From Devosia sp. XK-2 (GTDB lineage Bacteria; Pseudomonadota; Alphaproteobacteria; Rhizobiales; Devosiaceae): a stretch of 64,000 nucleotides of DNA. The position numbers and the translations under genes were made by a program. The stretch is from contig NZ_CP146608.1 in the NCBI RefSeq assembly GCF_037113415.1, positions 764,501 to 828,500 on the forward strand. The letters run 5' to 3'. The notes below the pieces were generated by a model that saw nothing but the letters and a program-made list of their open reading frames with translations, had not been told where the DNA came from and made no database searches. Positions 1 to 9,401 of this stretch are shown here, one piece after another. Within the stretch, counting starts at the first letter, position 1; each line of letters starts with the position of its first letter.

Positions 1-91
1 TTTAGCCATACACCAGATATCGCCGCCAATGCCCCAAGCACAAGCCTGACCGATCCATGTCGAAATTGGAGCCCCTGGTTCGTCGCTTTGG

Positions 92-97
92 TATAAT
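92..97 (+). promoter_or_regulatory. -10 promoter hexamer of the alpha/beta hydrolase gene
   Basis: A perfect TATAAT lies here, in GC-rich surroundings where it stands out. It would place transcription start near 104, only about a dozen bases before the TTG start at 116, so the leader would be very short. No good -35 box is seen at ideal spacing (TTGGAG at 66-71 is 20 bp away). Confidence 0.4.
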
Positions 98-115
98 GCA
101 CAGGAGTTGACTACA

Positions 116-910
116 TTGCCTACGCTCACCTCGAAGGACGGCACCACTATCGGCTATGAAGCCAAAGGCCGCGGACCGGTTATCATCATGGTAGCCGGCG
201 CTACCCAATATCGCGCTGTTGACCAGACGACGCCCAAACTGATCGACCGGCTGTCGGCACAGTTTACCGTGGTCAATTTCGACCGTCGTGGCCGCGGCGA
301 ATCCACCGATACCGCACCCTATGCGGTCGCCCGGGAAATCGAGGACATCGGGGCCCTGATCGACGCCTTTGGCGGTCGCGCCCATCTCTATGGCATGTCG
401 TCCGGAGCGGTGCTGGCGCTCGAGGCAGGGGTCGCCCTGCCCGGCAAGGTGGCCTCGGTGCTGCTCTACGAGCCGCCTATCGATGTGGGACAGTCTTCGG
501 CAGACGCCTGGAGGCGGCATGCCGAAATGGTGGCGTTGGCCGAGCACGGAGAGACCGAGGAGATGATGAGCCGGTTCATGAGCGCATTCATGCCGCCCGA
601 GCACCTTGCAGGCTTCAAGCAATCGCCCGCCTGGCCGGCCTTTGCCGCGGTGGGCGGAACCATCGAACACGATTATCGGGTCATGGCCGAGGCCATTGAC
701 GGGGACCGACAGCCGGCTCGCTGGCAGAATATCGCCGTGCCCGTCCTGGTGGTGAATGGCGACAGCAGTTTTCCCTTCATCGAAGCCGGAGCGGCGTGGA
801 CGGCGGCCGGCGTGCCGGGGGCGGAGCGGCGCATATTGGCGGGGCAGGGGCACGATGTCAGCGTCGACGCAATCGCCCCTGTCATGGCCGAATTTTTTGG
901 CGCGCATTGA
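116..910 (+). CDS. alpha/beta-fold hydrolase
   Basis: Small alpha/beta hydrolase of about 264 residues, probably a cytosolic esterase or lipase-like enzyme of unknown substrate. The nucleophile elbow is the YGMSSGA stretch around residue 95 (Ser in G-x-S-x-G). An acid is expected in the VNGDSSFPF segment and the catalytic His in GQGHDVS near the C-terminus, so the triad looks intact. An oxyanion-type strand follows the N-terminal strands. There is no signal peptide. The reading frame also opens at TTG 107, but GGAG at 103-106 abuts that codon; TTG 116 leaves a proper 9-base spacing and is preferred. It sits 25 bp before mutY on the same strand, so the two may be co-transcribed. The substrate cannot be deduced. 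Confidence 0.8.
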   Translation: MPTLTSKDGTTIGYEAKGRGPVIIMVAGATQYRAVDQTTPKLIDRLSAQFTVVNFDRRGRGESTDTAPYAVAREIEDIGALIDAFGGRAHLYGMSSGAVLALEAGVALPGKVASVLLYEPPIDVGQSSADAWRRHAEMVALAEHGETEEMMSRFMSAFMPPEHLAGFKQSPAWPAFAAVGGTIEHDYRVMAEAIDGDRQPARWQNIAVPVLVVNGDSSFPFIEAGAAWTAAGVPGAERRILAGQGHDVSVDAIAPVMAEFFGAH

Positions 911-935
911 TCGCCTGGAGACGGTATGACGGGCC

Positions 936-1991
936 ATGCCCCTCGCCAATCCCCATCCCATCGATTCCGCGGCCGTCCTTGCCTGGTATGACAATCATGC
1001 CCGCGACCTGCCCTGGCGGGTGCCGCCGCAGGACAGGCAGGCCGGCATCCGCCCCGATCCCTATCGCGTCTGGCTGAGCGAGGTCATGCTGCAGCAGACG
1101 ACGGTGGCGGCGGTGAAGGCTTATTTCCACAGATTCACCACGCTCTGGCCCAGGGTCCAGGACCTGGCGGCCGCACCACTCGACAGCGTGCTGCGCGAAT
1201 GGGCGGGGCTCGGCTATTATGCCAGGGCGCGAAACCTGCATGCCTGCGCCCAGGCGGTGGTGGACGAGCATGGCGGCATTTTCCCCGATAGCGCCGCTGG
1301 ATTGCAGAGCCTGCCCGGCATCGGCGCCTATACCAGTGCCGCCATTGCCGCGATCTGCTTCGACGAACGCGTTGCCGTGCTCGATGGCAATCTCGACCGG
1401 GTGCTGGCGCGCTATCATGCGCTGGGCGTACCGGTGCGCGAGGCCAAGGACGCATTGCGCGGCGCCCTGCAGATTGCCGTGCCTGAACGGGCGGGCGATT
1501 TTGCCCAGGCCATGATGGATCTGGGCGCCACCATTTGCGCGCCGCGCGCCGCCCTGTGCCTGGTGTGCCCGTTGCATGATGGCTGCGAAGCGCGGCGGGA
1601 GGGGGAACCGACGCGCTATCCGATCAAGCCGGTCAAGGCCGAGCGGCCGGTGCGCAAGGGCCACGCCTTCGTCATGCGCGATGCGGGCGGAGATGTTTAT
1701 TTGCAGTCAAGGCCGGGCAAGGGCCTGCTCGCTGGCATGACGGAAGTGCCGACTTCGGACTGGGGCGATGAACCGGGCGAGCCGGTCTTTCCCGCCAAAG
1801 GGGATTGGCGGCGCCATGGCCAGGTCGTCCATGTCTTCACCCATTTCCGGCTGGAGCTGGAGGTATGGACGGCCGAAGTGGCACCGGCTGGACTGGACAA
1901 TGGCTGGTGGGCAGCGCCCGGGGCGCTTGAGGGGGAAGCGCTGCCCACGCTGTTCAGGAAGGTCTTGGCGGAGGTTGGGCTAGGAGGGTGA
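936..1991 (+). CDS. mutY: A/G-specific adenine DNA glycosylase MutY
   Basis: Removes adenine mispaired with 8-oxoguanine (or G) in base-excision repair. The 351-residue protein shows the full MutY architecture. The catalytic Glu is in the EVMLQQT motif (E49). The helix-hairpin-helix LPGIG is at 126-130, the catalytic Asp in LDGNLDRVL at D150, and a [4Fe-4S] ligand set C-x6-C-x2-C-x5-C at C201, C208, C211 and C217. A NUDIX-like C-terminal domain that reads the 8-oxoG strand follows from about residue 235. Length is normal for the family. It lies just downstream of the alpha/beta hydrolase and converges on two small unknown genes on the other strand. Confidence 0.97.
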   Translation: MPLANPHPIDSAAVLAWYDNHARDLPWRVPPQDRQAGIRPDPYRVWLSEVMLQQTTVAAVKAYFHRFTTLWPRVQDLAAAPLDSVLREWAGLGYYARARNLHACAQAVVDEHGGIFPDSAAGLQSLPGIGAYTSAAIAAICFDERVAVLDGNLDRVLARYHALGVPVREAKDALRGALQIAVPERAGDFAQAMMDLGATICAPRAALCLVCPLHDGCEARREGEPTRYPIKPVKAERPVRKGHAFVMRDAGGDVYLQSRPGKGLLAGMTEVPTSDWGDEPGEPVFPAKGDWRRHGQVVHVFTHFRLELEVWTAEVAPAGLDNGWWAAPGALEGEALPTLFRKVLAEVGLGG

Positions 1992-1996
1992 TCCCT

Positions 1997-2338
1997 CTAG
2001 TTGCCCTCAAATACTGCGTCGCCCCCCACAAGCATGTCGCGCATGGGTTTCGGTACGGGAAAACCATAGCCATCGCCTGGTTTTTCAAATCGCAACAGGT
2101 CTTTGGCGTGATAGTTGCTGGTGTATAACTCTGCTCCCACCTTCTGCAACGCGATGATGATCGCCTGGGCGCCATCTACGCCTTGGCCGAAGCTTTTGCG
2201 CATGCCGCGCGGCCAGTCGATTTCGTATCGGCAGCGCCAGGCGCTGCCGTCTTGTTCAGGCTTGAAGACACGAACCTCGAACCCTTCTTCGGCTCCGGCA
2301 CCGGTCCTGACATATAGGGTCCTGGTAGCAATGAGCAT
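1997..2338 (-). CDS. small protein of unknown function (possibly DUF6968-like)
   Basis: A 113-residue soluble protein with mixed charge and no signal peptide or membrane segment. It looks like a single small alpha/beta domain: N-terminal strand LIATRTLYVR, a central WPRG, then a C-terminal half. I recognise no catalytic motif; the N-terminus recalls DUF6968 proteins but I cannot confirm this. It begins 9 bp after the preceding minus-strand gene (2348-2671), so the two are almost certainly one operon. Base composition is less GC-rich than mutY and ccrM on either side, suggesting acquisition. Such small downstream partners are often immunity proteins or antitoxins, but that is inference from position only. 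Confidence 0.6.
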   Translation of the reverse strand: MLIATRTLYVRTGAGAEEGFEVRVFKPEQDGSAWRCRYEIDWPRGMRKSFGQGVDGAQAIIIALQKVGAELYTSNYHAKDLLRFEKPGDGYGFPVPKPMRDMLVGGDAVFEGN

Positions 2339-2347
2339 CGTCAGCCC

Positions 2348-2671
2348 TCAATAGCTCAACGGACGTATCGTTCTGCCCGCCAAACAATCCCCGTACCTGA
2401 ATGTGGCTTGTTGGTAGCAGCTTCTCAGACCCACCATTTTACAGTGGAAGTTGTCCTTATCAAACAGGTCGTCACACTCCGCCGCAGACAAACGCCTCCC
2501 CATTGCTGTCCGAGTATCATCAGTCCACTGCCCGCCGTCGGGCCTGCCAGCCGGAACGCGAGGCTGGTTGGGGTCGAAGCGCTTGACCGTCATTTCGGCG
2601 CGCCAGATCGCGATCTTTGCGCGCAAGTCCAGAATTAGGCGCTTCGACCTTTCACCATAGTCGTCTGTCAT
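2348..2671 (-). CDS. small unknown protein with a VPAGxPDGGQWT motif
   Basis: A 107-residue protein. The ATG at 2671 is chosen because AAGGAG lies at ideal spacing; the frame is open further upstream to 2737 but without a ribosome site. Residues about 31-50 carry the FDPNQPRVPAG and PDGGQWTDD stretch, which from memory recurs in rhizobial proteins of unknown role and resembles the RVPxGxPxGGQF linker of phage head-morphogenesis and toxin-fusion proteins. The C-terminal third is cysteine-rich (five Cys), with conserved-looking YGDCLAG. First gene of a two-gene operon with 1997-2338, with composition unlike its neighbours. A small toxin-like effector with a partner is possible but not shown. 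Confidence 0.6.
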   Translation of the reverse strand: MTDDYGERSKRLILDLRAKIAIWRAEMTVKRFDPNQPRVPAGRPDGGQWTDDTRTAMGRRLSAAECDDLFDKDNFHCKMVGLRSCYQQATFRYGDCLAGRTIRPLSY

Positions 2672-2739
2672 ATTGCTCTCCTTGGAATCTGGAGAGCAGT
2701 ATCGGTTCACATCGCAGTACCGGGGATAAGTAGCCAAAC

Positions 2740-2768
2740 AAAAAGGCCGCCGGTTATCCCGGCGGCCA
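2740..2768 (-). terminator. rho-independent terminator of ccrM
   Basis: A 9-bp perfect stem, GGCCGCCGG at 2745-2753 and CCGGCGGCC at 2759-2767, with a 5-base loop. On the minus strand it is followed by a run of T (2741-2744). It sits about 35 bp beyond the ccrM stop and upstream of the 2348-2671 gene, insulating the two. Confidence 0.85.
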
Positions 2769-2802
2769 GTTCTAGAGCCTGAAGTTTGATTGGAGGTCAG
2801 GA

Positions 2803-4021
<1,219 letters not shown>

Positions 4022-4025
<4 letters not shown>

Positions 4026-4714
4026 TCGACTGTCCCGAGGACGTTTTTGTCGGTCAGAAGCGCGGCGACCGGCGCAAAGTCGCGACGGTGGTGGCGACAG
4101 GGTCCATGCAGGCCCAGGGCCGCGAGATGGGCCGCCGTGCCATAGCCCTTATGCCCCGAAAAGCCGAAATGGGGCGCATCGCCATCCATGATGGCGCACA
4201 TCCTGTCCCGGGTGACCTTGGCGACGATTGAGGCCGCCGCGATGGAAACGCTGCGTCCATCCCCGCCGATCAGCGCAATGCCCGGGCAGGGGAGATCGGG
4301 CGGCACATCGCGCCCATCCACCAGCACCCTGTCGGCCCGGCAGGAAAGGGCGGCCACAGCCCTCGCCATGGCGGCCAGGGTGGCCCCACGAATATTGCGC
4401 AAGAGGATGTCACTGGGCGGTGCCGAGACAATTGCCACCTCGGCCGAGCGAACGATGGCGTCGAAAAGGAGGTCGCGTTTCTCCGCCGTCAGTTTCTTGG
4501 AATCGTTGAGGCCGGCCGGGATATTGGCCGGATCGAGCCGCACCGCGGCCACCACGACCGGGCCTGCCAGGGGGCCGCGCCCGGCCTCGTCCACGCCGGC
4601 AACGAACCGCGCGCCACGAGCCATCAACATTTCCTCGTGGCTGAAATCGGGATAGCCGGCCTCTGCGGCGAACAGCTCCCCAAGGGCCGAATTGCCGTTA
4701 TTCCGCCGCGCCAT
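4022..4714 (-). CDS. rnhB: ribonuclease HII
   Basis: Endonuclease that nicks the RNA strand of RNA:DNA hybrids and removes misincorporated ribonucleotides. The 230-residue protein has the type 2 signature: GVDEAGRGPLAGP (D42, E43), GLNDSKKL near 69-75, the VDGRD Asp at 133 and SIVAKVTRD ending in D170. These make up the DEDD metal-binding set. The ATG at 4714 is chosen because AAGGA sits 7-8 bases ahead; an in-frame TTG two codons earlier lacks spacing. It starts 2 bp after the DUF4180 gene stop, so they are co-transcribed. The window also has a type 1 enzyme (rnhA), so both RNase H types are present. Confidence 0.96.
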
Positions 4715-4716
4715 GG

Positions 4717-5082
4717 TCAATCCTTGCCCTCGAGGCGGGCCTCGAGCGCCGTCCTGTCCTGGGCAAAAAGGTGATGGCCGACACGATTGGTCTCGCCGAC
4801 AAAGTCGTGCAGCGCCTTGCTGGCGGCGGTATGCGCGGAAATATCGCCCAGAATGGCGAGGCGCATTTGATAATTCTGCAGCTTCTGGAAGAAGTGGCCG
4901 GCCATTTTGGTCGAAAGATCGAAAAAGCCCGGCGCGAAACGACCGGCGGGCACCACGATCATGTCGGCTTCCGTGCCATAGATTTCGCCCAGGAGATCGA
5001 GCGCATCCTGCTCGCTGCTGAGGGCCGGACCCTCGGTCGCAACAAAATAGAGCCTGGTGCCGTTTGTGGTCTGGACGGACAT
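4717..5082 (-). CDS. DUF4180 family protein
   Basis: A 121-residue soluble protein matching the DUF4180 pattern from memory: DALDLLGEIYG, then MIVVPAGRFAPGFFDLST, then KLQNYQMRLAILGD, then SKALHDFVGETNR. Function of the family is unknown; the motifs recall STAS-like or small alpha/beta sensory domains. The ATG at 5082 has GGAAAG about 10 bases upstream. In-frame ATG 5100 and TTG 5124 are alternatives that would add 6 or 14 residues before the conserved part. It precedes rnhB by 2 bp, so the two share a transcript. No link to RNase H function is known to me. Confidence 0.75.
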   Translation of the reverse strand: MSVQTTNGTRLYFVATEGPALSSEQDALDLLGEIYGTEADMIVVPAGRFAPGFFDLSTKMAGHFFQKLQNYQMRLAILGDISAHTAASKALHDFVGETNRVGHHLFAQDRTALEARLEGKD

Positions 5083-5219
5083 AAATTTACGACTTTCCAT
5101 TCGGCCTAGACGTCGTGCCGCCAATCCGGCACGGCCGCTCTACCGGTCAGGACTATTCCCGATCAGGCTCTAGCTGATACAAGAGTCTGAGCCGGGGGGC
5201 AAAGGCGAGAGAGACTTTG

Positions 5220-5801
5220 ATGCGCAAAGCAATTGGCCTTGCGGCACTTGTGCTGCTGACCGGTGCCGTTTCGGCTGAACCCTTCCACCACTCTTTTGGC
5301 GAATGGCGCGAATACCACCGGGACTGGCTGGCTGCCTGCCCGGACCTGATCAATGAAGATGCCGACGGCTATTACTTCCATTCCTGCTTTGCCAGCACTG
5401 GCAGCCAGGAACTGAACGGCGCCAATCTGCCGGCCTATAAATTGACCCTGATCCGCAACCGGCTCGATGGCGCGCTCGACCTAGCCATAACCGTCGCCTC
5501 CGACGACGGCGAGTATGATCCCGCCCGGCCGATCAGCCTGCAATTTGGCGGCGAAGCACCGATCGTTCTCGATTTCGGCACCGATATCGAGACGCGCCAC
5601 AATACGATCAACCAGTTTTTCATTGCCGATCCCGCCCGCCTCGAGGCGATCATCGAAATGATGAAGGATCGCAATGCAGTGACGCTTTCGGTGCCGCTCA
5701 AGGGCCATGAGCAGCCGGTCCAAACCTGGCTGTCGCTGCGCGGGGTGCTCGCCTCACTCGATTTCATGTCGGCCTATGCGCGCAAAGTGGCCCAATATTA
5801 G
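5220..5801 (+). CDS. secreted/periplasmic protein of unknown function
   Basis: A 193-residue protein with a clear Sec signal peptide (MRK, then a hydrophobic run, cleavage after VSA at about residue 19). The mature part has a GEWREYHRDW start, two cysteines (in AACPDL and HSCFAS) that could form a disulfide, and a beta-rich remainder ending in a QTWLSLRG segment. The spacing of the first W, the Cys pair and the later strands is distantly like the IalB periplasmic family, but similarity is too weak to name it. Start ATG at 5220 follows a purine-rich stretch; a TTG one codon earlier is less likely. Monocistronic, convergent with the radical SAM gene (4 bp between stops). Confidence 0.7.
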   Translation: MRKAIGLAALVLLTGAVSAEPFHHSFGEWREYHRDWLAACPDLINEDADGYYFHSCFASTGSQELNGANLPAYKLTLIRNRLDGALDLAITVASDDGEYDPARPISLQFGGEAPIVLDFGTDIETRHNTINQFFIADPARLEAIIEMMKDRNAVTLSVPLKGHEQPVQTWLSLRGVLASLDFMSAYARKVAQY

Positions 5802-5804
5802 GGT

Positions 5805-6953
5805 CTAGAACAGGCTCAACTGCGGGCTGTCCACCTTGGGCGACTCGAACAGGTCGATCCGCAAAGGTGGCAGCTTGGCGTCCAACCCATAGCGCTCCCG
5901 CGCTTTCTCGAAGCGCTGACGCAACAGCGTCGCATATGGGCCTTCACCGGTCATGCGTGTCCCCCAGCGCGCGTCATAGTCCTTGCCGCCACGAGTGTCG
6001 CGGACCAGCGAGAGCACATGGCGCACCCGGTCGGGGAAATGCCTGAGCAGCCATTCGCGGAACACGTCCCGCACTTCGCCGGGCAGGCGCAGTAGGATCA
6101 TCGACGCGCTGATGGCGCCCTGCGCCTTGCCGGCATCCAGAATGCGCTCAAGTTCCATATCATTGATCGCCGGGATCATGGGCGAGGCGAAAATGGCGGT
6201 GGGAATGCCGGCCTCCGACAGGAGCCGGATTGCCTCCAGTCGCCGTGCCGGGGAGGAGGCACGCGGCTCCATCTTGCGGCTCAGCTTATGATCCATCGAG
6301 GTCACCGAAATGGCGACCTTGACCAGGCCCAGCTTTGCCAGCTCGGTCAGGATATCGAGATCGCGCACGATCAGCGCCGACTTGGTGGTGATCATCACCG
6401 GATGCCGGGTTTCCAGCATGACCTCGAGAATGCCCCGCGTCAGCTTATGGGTGCGCTCGGCCGGCTGATAGGGATCGGTATTGGTGCCCATGGCGATTGG
6501 CTTGGGGCGATAGCTCTTGGCGGACAATTCGGCCCGCAGCGCTTCCACCGCATTGGCTTTGACATAGATGTCGCGCTCGAAATCCACGCCTGCCGAATGG
6601 CCGAGATAGGCATGGGTGGGGCGAGCAAAACAGTACGAGCAGCCATGCTCGCAACCCCGATAGGCGTTGATCGAGCGCTCAAAGCCGATATCGGGGCTGT
6701 CATTGGTGGTGATGATAGTCTTGGCGCGCTCGATATGCTCGACGGTCTCGAACAGCGGCAGCGGTTCGACGCTCCCCCAGCCATCGTCAAAACTGTCGCG
6801 CTGATGCGGCTCGAACCGGCCCGAACGATTGGTCTGCGCGCCGCGACCGCGAATGCGATCGGGCTGCACGAGTTCGCGCCGCGCCAGGTCGGCATCGCGG
6901 CTGCGGCTCAAGCGTTCAAGGGCTTCAAAAGAGGGCGCCTGATAAAGGGCCAT
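5805..6953 (-). CDS. PA0069 family radical SAM protein (spore photoproduct lyase-like)
   Basis: Radical SAM enzyme of the PA0069 / Rv2578c group, related to spore photoproduct lyase (COG1533); the reaction is unknown. The [4Fe-4S] ligands are C101, C105 and C108 in the motif GCEHGCSYC. Other family marks are the NPYxGC-like NAYRGCEHG, the GTNTDPYQP segment and TTKSALIVRD. The ATG at 6953 (382-codon gene) is chosen for its AGGAGA ribosome site; the frame stays open to 7202 but that part looks non-coding. A GTTC-N7-GTTC LexA box lies 75 bp upstream, so SOS induction is expected, and hence a role in DNA damage. Convergent with 5220-5801, divergent from the drug exporter. Confidence 0.9.
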   Translation of the reverse strand: MALYQAPSFEALERLSRSRDADLARRELVQPDRIRGRGAQTNRSGRFEPHQRDSFDDGWGSVEPLPLFETVEHIERAKTIITTNDSPDIGFERSINAYRGCEHGCSYCFARPTHAYLGHSAGVDFERDIYVKANAVEALRAELSAKSYRPKPIAMGTNTDPYQPAERTHKLTRGILEVMLETRHPVMITTKSALIVRDLDILTELAKLGLVKVAISVTSMDHKLSRKMEPRASSPARRLEAIRLLSEAGIPTAIFASPMIPAINDMELERILDAGKAQGAISASMILLRLPGEVRDVFREWLLRHFPDRVRHVLSLVRDTRGGKDYDARWGTRMTGEGPYATLLRQRFEKARERYGLDAKLPPLRIDLFESPKVDSPQLSLF

Positions 6954-7321
6954 GGTCCTGTCTCCTGACTGCGCGCCGGAGGGAATCGCTATTCCTCCAG
7001 CACCAGCAAATGCTATCAGGCTATTGAGAACAGAACAAGAACACGCATGCGGTTTCACCCGCTGCCGGAACAGATATCGGTATGGCACCCATGCATTACA
7101 AGACTTTACGTCACGCGTTTGTGAGCGTAGGAAACCGGGCCCCGAAAGGCCCTTCAATTCCACCGAAATTTTAGCCCGCACCCGCAAAGGGAGGCGGAAC
7201 ATTCGCCATACTGCTCTCTGCTGACAGCCATTGTCGCAGAAATTTTGGAAATCAGTGTCGAAAGCTGACGGCCTGCTCCGTCATGAGGGCGACACGCCGC
7301 ACCAAACCGAGGATGTTGAGA
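6954..7321. other. 368-bp divergent intergenic region
   Basis: Lies between the radical SAM gene (minus) and the MFS exporter (plus). It holds the LexA box at 7028-7042 and a short GGGCC-CCGAAA-GGCCC hairpin near 7137-7153. No convincing small ORF or riboswitch is seen. Promoters in both directions must be here. Confidence 0.6.
7028..7042 (-). promoter_or_regulatory. LexA (SOS) box, GTTC-N7-GTTC
   Basis: On the minus strand the sequence is GTTCTTGTTCTGTTC, an exact match to the alphaproteobacterial LexA site GTTC-N7-GTTC. It lies 75 bp before the start codon of the radical SAM gene, a normal operator position. The opposite MFS start is about 280 bp away and is less likely to be controlled. 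Confidence 0.7.
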
Positions 7322-8806
7322 ATGACAATGCAAGCGACCATGGACGACGCGATGGAAATCGCGCCACACCATCCTGATAATGCGGCCCGCAATCGGCTGG
7401 TTATCGCCATCCTGCTGATATCGACCTTCGTGGTGTTTCTCAACGAAACCATCATGAGCGTGGCCATTCCCCATCTGATGGGCGATCTGGGTGTTACCGC
7501 CAGCGCCGCCCAATGGCTGACGACCGCCTTTCTCCTGACCATGGCGGTGGTGATCCCGATCACCGGTTTCCTGCTGCAACGGCTCAATACGCGGCCGATC
7601 TTCCTTCTGGCGATCAGCATTTTTGCTGCCGGGACGCTGGTCTGCGCCCTGTCGCCCGGCCTCGAATTCCTGGTTGCTGGCCGCGTCATCCAGGCGGTGG
7701 GCACGGCCATCATGATGCCGCTGCTCATGACCACGGTCATGACCCTGGTGCCACCAGAAGCGCGCGGCAAGACCATGGGCAATATCTCCATCGTCATGTC
7801 GGTGGCGCCGGCCATCGGCCCGACCATTGGCGGGTTCATCCTGAATAATTTCGACTGGCGCTTCATGTTCTATTTCACCCTGCCCATCGCCATTGCGGCG
7901 CTGGTTCTGGGTGCGCTGCGCATTCGCAATGTCTCGACCCCGCGCTATGCGCCGCTGGACTATCTGTCGGTGATCCTGTCGGCCTTCGCATTTGGCGGCC
8001 TGGTCTATGGCCTGTCCAGCTTTGGTGAGAGCTTTGCGCATGGCGGCGAAGCAACGGTCATGCCGCTTTGGGCGCCGATTGCCGTGGGTCTGGTTGCTAT
8101 GGCGCTTTTCATCTGGCGTCAATTCGTGCTGCAGCGCGAGGACAAGGCCCTGCTCGACCTGCGCGTCTTCCAGTCGCGCAACTACACGGTCTCGGTCTCG
8201 ATGATGCTGATCGCCATGATGACGCTGTTCGGCACGGTCATCCTGCTGCCCATCTATACCCAGAATGTGGTTGGGCTCGATACGCTGCAGACCGGCCTGC
8301 TGCTCCTGCCCGGCGGCCTGCTTATGGGCCTTCTCGGCCCGGTGGTCGGTCGTCTGTTCGACCGCGTGGGTCCCACGGTCCTGGCCGTGCCCGGCGCTAT
8401 TCTGGTCTCGGCCGTGCTCTGGGCATTGACCATGGTGGGGCAGGACACTTCGCCATGGGCGCTCCTGGCCGGTCACATGGTGCTCAGTGTCGGCCTGGCG
8501 CTGATCTTCACGCCCGTCTTCACCTCGTCCATGGGGTCGGTGCGCATGGAGCTCTATTCGCATGCTTCGGCCGTGCTGGGCTCGATCCAGCAATTGGCGG
8601 GCGCGGCGGGCATTGCGCTGTTCATCGCACTGATGACCATTCGCACTGCGACGCTGGCAGGCGAAGGTGTCGACCCGGTCGAGGCCTTGGCCGGCGGTAT
8701 CCGCCTCGCTTTCCTGGTCGGCGCGATAATCTCGCTCTTTGCTATTGTCGCGGCTTTCTTCATCCGCAAGCCTGAGAGCGGCGCACCGGGGCATGGCGGG
8801 CACTAA
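7322..8806 (+). CDS. DHA2 family (EmrB/QacA-type) MFS multidrug exporter
   Basis: A 494-residue inner-membrane drug:H+ antiporter of the 14-helix DHA2 group. The first helix ends in FLNETIMSVAIPHL, the usual FLDxTIVNVALP-like motif. Motif A is degenerate. The motif C-like stretch APAIGPTIGGFI in helix 5 is clear, as is NFDWRFMFYF after it, both typical of DHA2/LmrB exporters. No membrane-fusion partner is adjacent. The ATG at 7322 has GAGG 9 bases ahead; the frame opens at 7283 with a basic leader that looks untranslated. No neighbouring regulator is present. Ends at a bidirectional terminator. Confidence 0.9.
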   Translation: MTMQATMDDAMEIAPHHPDNAARNRLVIAILLISTFVVFLNETIMSVAIPHLMGDLGVTASAAQWLTTAFLLTMAVVIPITGFLLQRLNTRPIFLLAISIFAAGTLVCALSPGLEFLVAGRVIQAVGTAIMMPLLMTTVMTLVPPEARGKTMGNISIVMSVAPAIGPTIGGFILNNFDWRFMFYFTLPIAIAALVLGALRIRNVSTPRYAPLDYLSVILSAFAFGGLVYGLSSFGESFAHGGEATVMPLWAPIAVGLVAMALFIWRQFVLQREDKALLDLRVFQSRNYTVSVSMMLIAMMTLFGTVILLPIYTQNVVGLDTLQTGLLLLPGGLLMGLLGPVVGRLFDRVGPTVLAVPGAILVSAVLWALTMVGQDTSPWALLAGHMVLSVGLALIFTPVFTSSMGSVRMELYSHASAVLGSIQQLAGAAGIALFIALMTIRTATLAGEGVDPVEALAGGIRLAFLVGAIISLFAIVAAFFIRKPESGAPGHGGH

Positions 8807-8830
8807 GGCGTCCAATGCCCGGACTAAAAC

Positions 8831-8856
8831 AAGGCGCCGGAGCGATCCGGCGCCTT
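8831..8856. terminator. bidirectional rho-independent terminator
   Basis: Perfect 8-bp stem GGCGCCGG (8833-8840) and CCGGCGCC (8847-8854), flanked by AA/TT and with T-rich sequence on both sides. It serves both the MFS gene (plus) and moaB (minus), which converge here. Confidence 0.85.
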
Positions 8857-8864
8857 CTTCAATT

Positions 8865-9401
8865 TCAGCGTTCGTCCAGCCGGGGCATCAGTTCGACGAA
8901 ATTGCACGGCTTGTGCCGGTAGTCGAGCTGGTGTGTCAGGATGCCTTCCCAGGCATCCCGGCAAGCGCCGCGCGAGCCAGGCAGGCAGAACACGAAGGTG
9001 GTGCCGATCAGGCCCGCCGTGGCGCGCGACTGCAGCGAAGAGGTACCGACGGTCGTTGCAGAATATTGGTGGAAGAGCACGGAAAAGCCCTCCATGCGTT
9101 TGTCGAACAGCGGCTCGATGGCTTCCGGCGTGATGTCGCGGCCGGAAAAGCCGGTGCCCCCGGTGGTGAGAATCACATCGACCTGGCGGTTGGCGACATA
9201 GGCCTGGACCGCCGCCCGCACCAATTGGATTTCATCGCGGACCACTTGCCGCTCGAAACAGGTGTGGCCGTCGGCCTCGAGCAGGGACTTGAGCAGGGCC
9301 CCGCCGGTATCGGTTTCGAGCGTTCGCGTATCGGAAACGGCAATGACGGCAATGGAGAGGGGCTTGAACGGGCGATCCTCAAACCTTTCCGTCTTGAACA
9401 T
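8865..9401 (-). CDS. moaB: molybdenum cofactor biosynthesis protein B
   Basis: MoaB/MogA-fold protein of the molybdopterin pathway (adenylylation of molybdopterin or a related step). The 178-residue sequence has the family hallmarks: VSDTRT near residue 20, DVILTTGGTGFSGRD around 80-92, then SLQSRATAG and FCLPGSRGACRDAW. The ATG at 9401 has GGAGG 9 bases upstream; an ATG two codons earlier is only 3 bases from it and is less likely. The gene overlaps the end of the upstream MFS gene by 23 bp, so the two are translationally linked. A terminator follows. Confidence 0.92.
   Translation of the reverse strand: MFKTERFEDRPFKPLSIAVIAVSDTRTLETDTGGALLKSLLEADGHTCFERQVVRDEIQLVRAAVQAYVANRQVDVILTTGGTGFSGRDITPEAIEPLFDKRMEGFSVLFHQYSATTVGTSSLQSRATAGLIGTTFVFCLPGSRGACRDAWEGILTHQLDYRHKPCNFVELMPRLDER

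Noticed and set aside
2-994. A 330-codon minus-strand frame at the window start
   Set aside because: It runs antisense to the alpha/beta hydrolase and mutY starts and shows no domain.
7154-8815. A 553-codon open frame on the minus strand opposite the DHA2 exporter gene
   Set aside because: Its translation is Gln/His/Arg-rich with no domain, a shadow of the GC-rich exporter gene, which has clear transporter motifs and a ribosome site.
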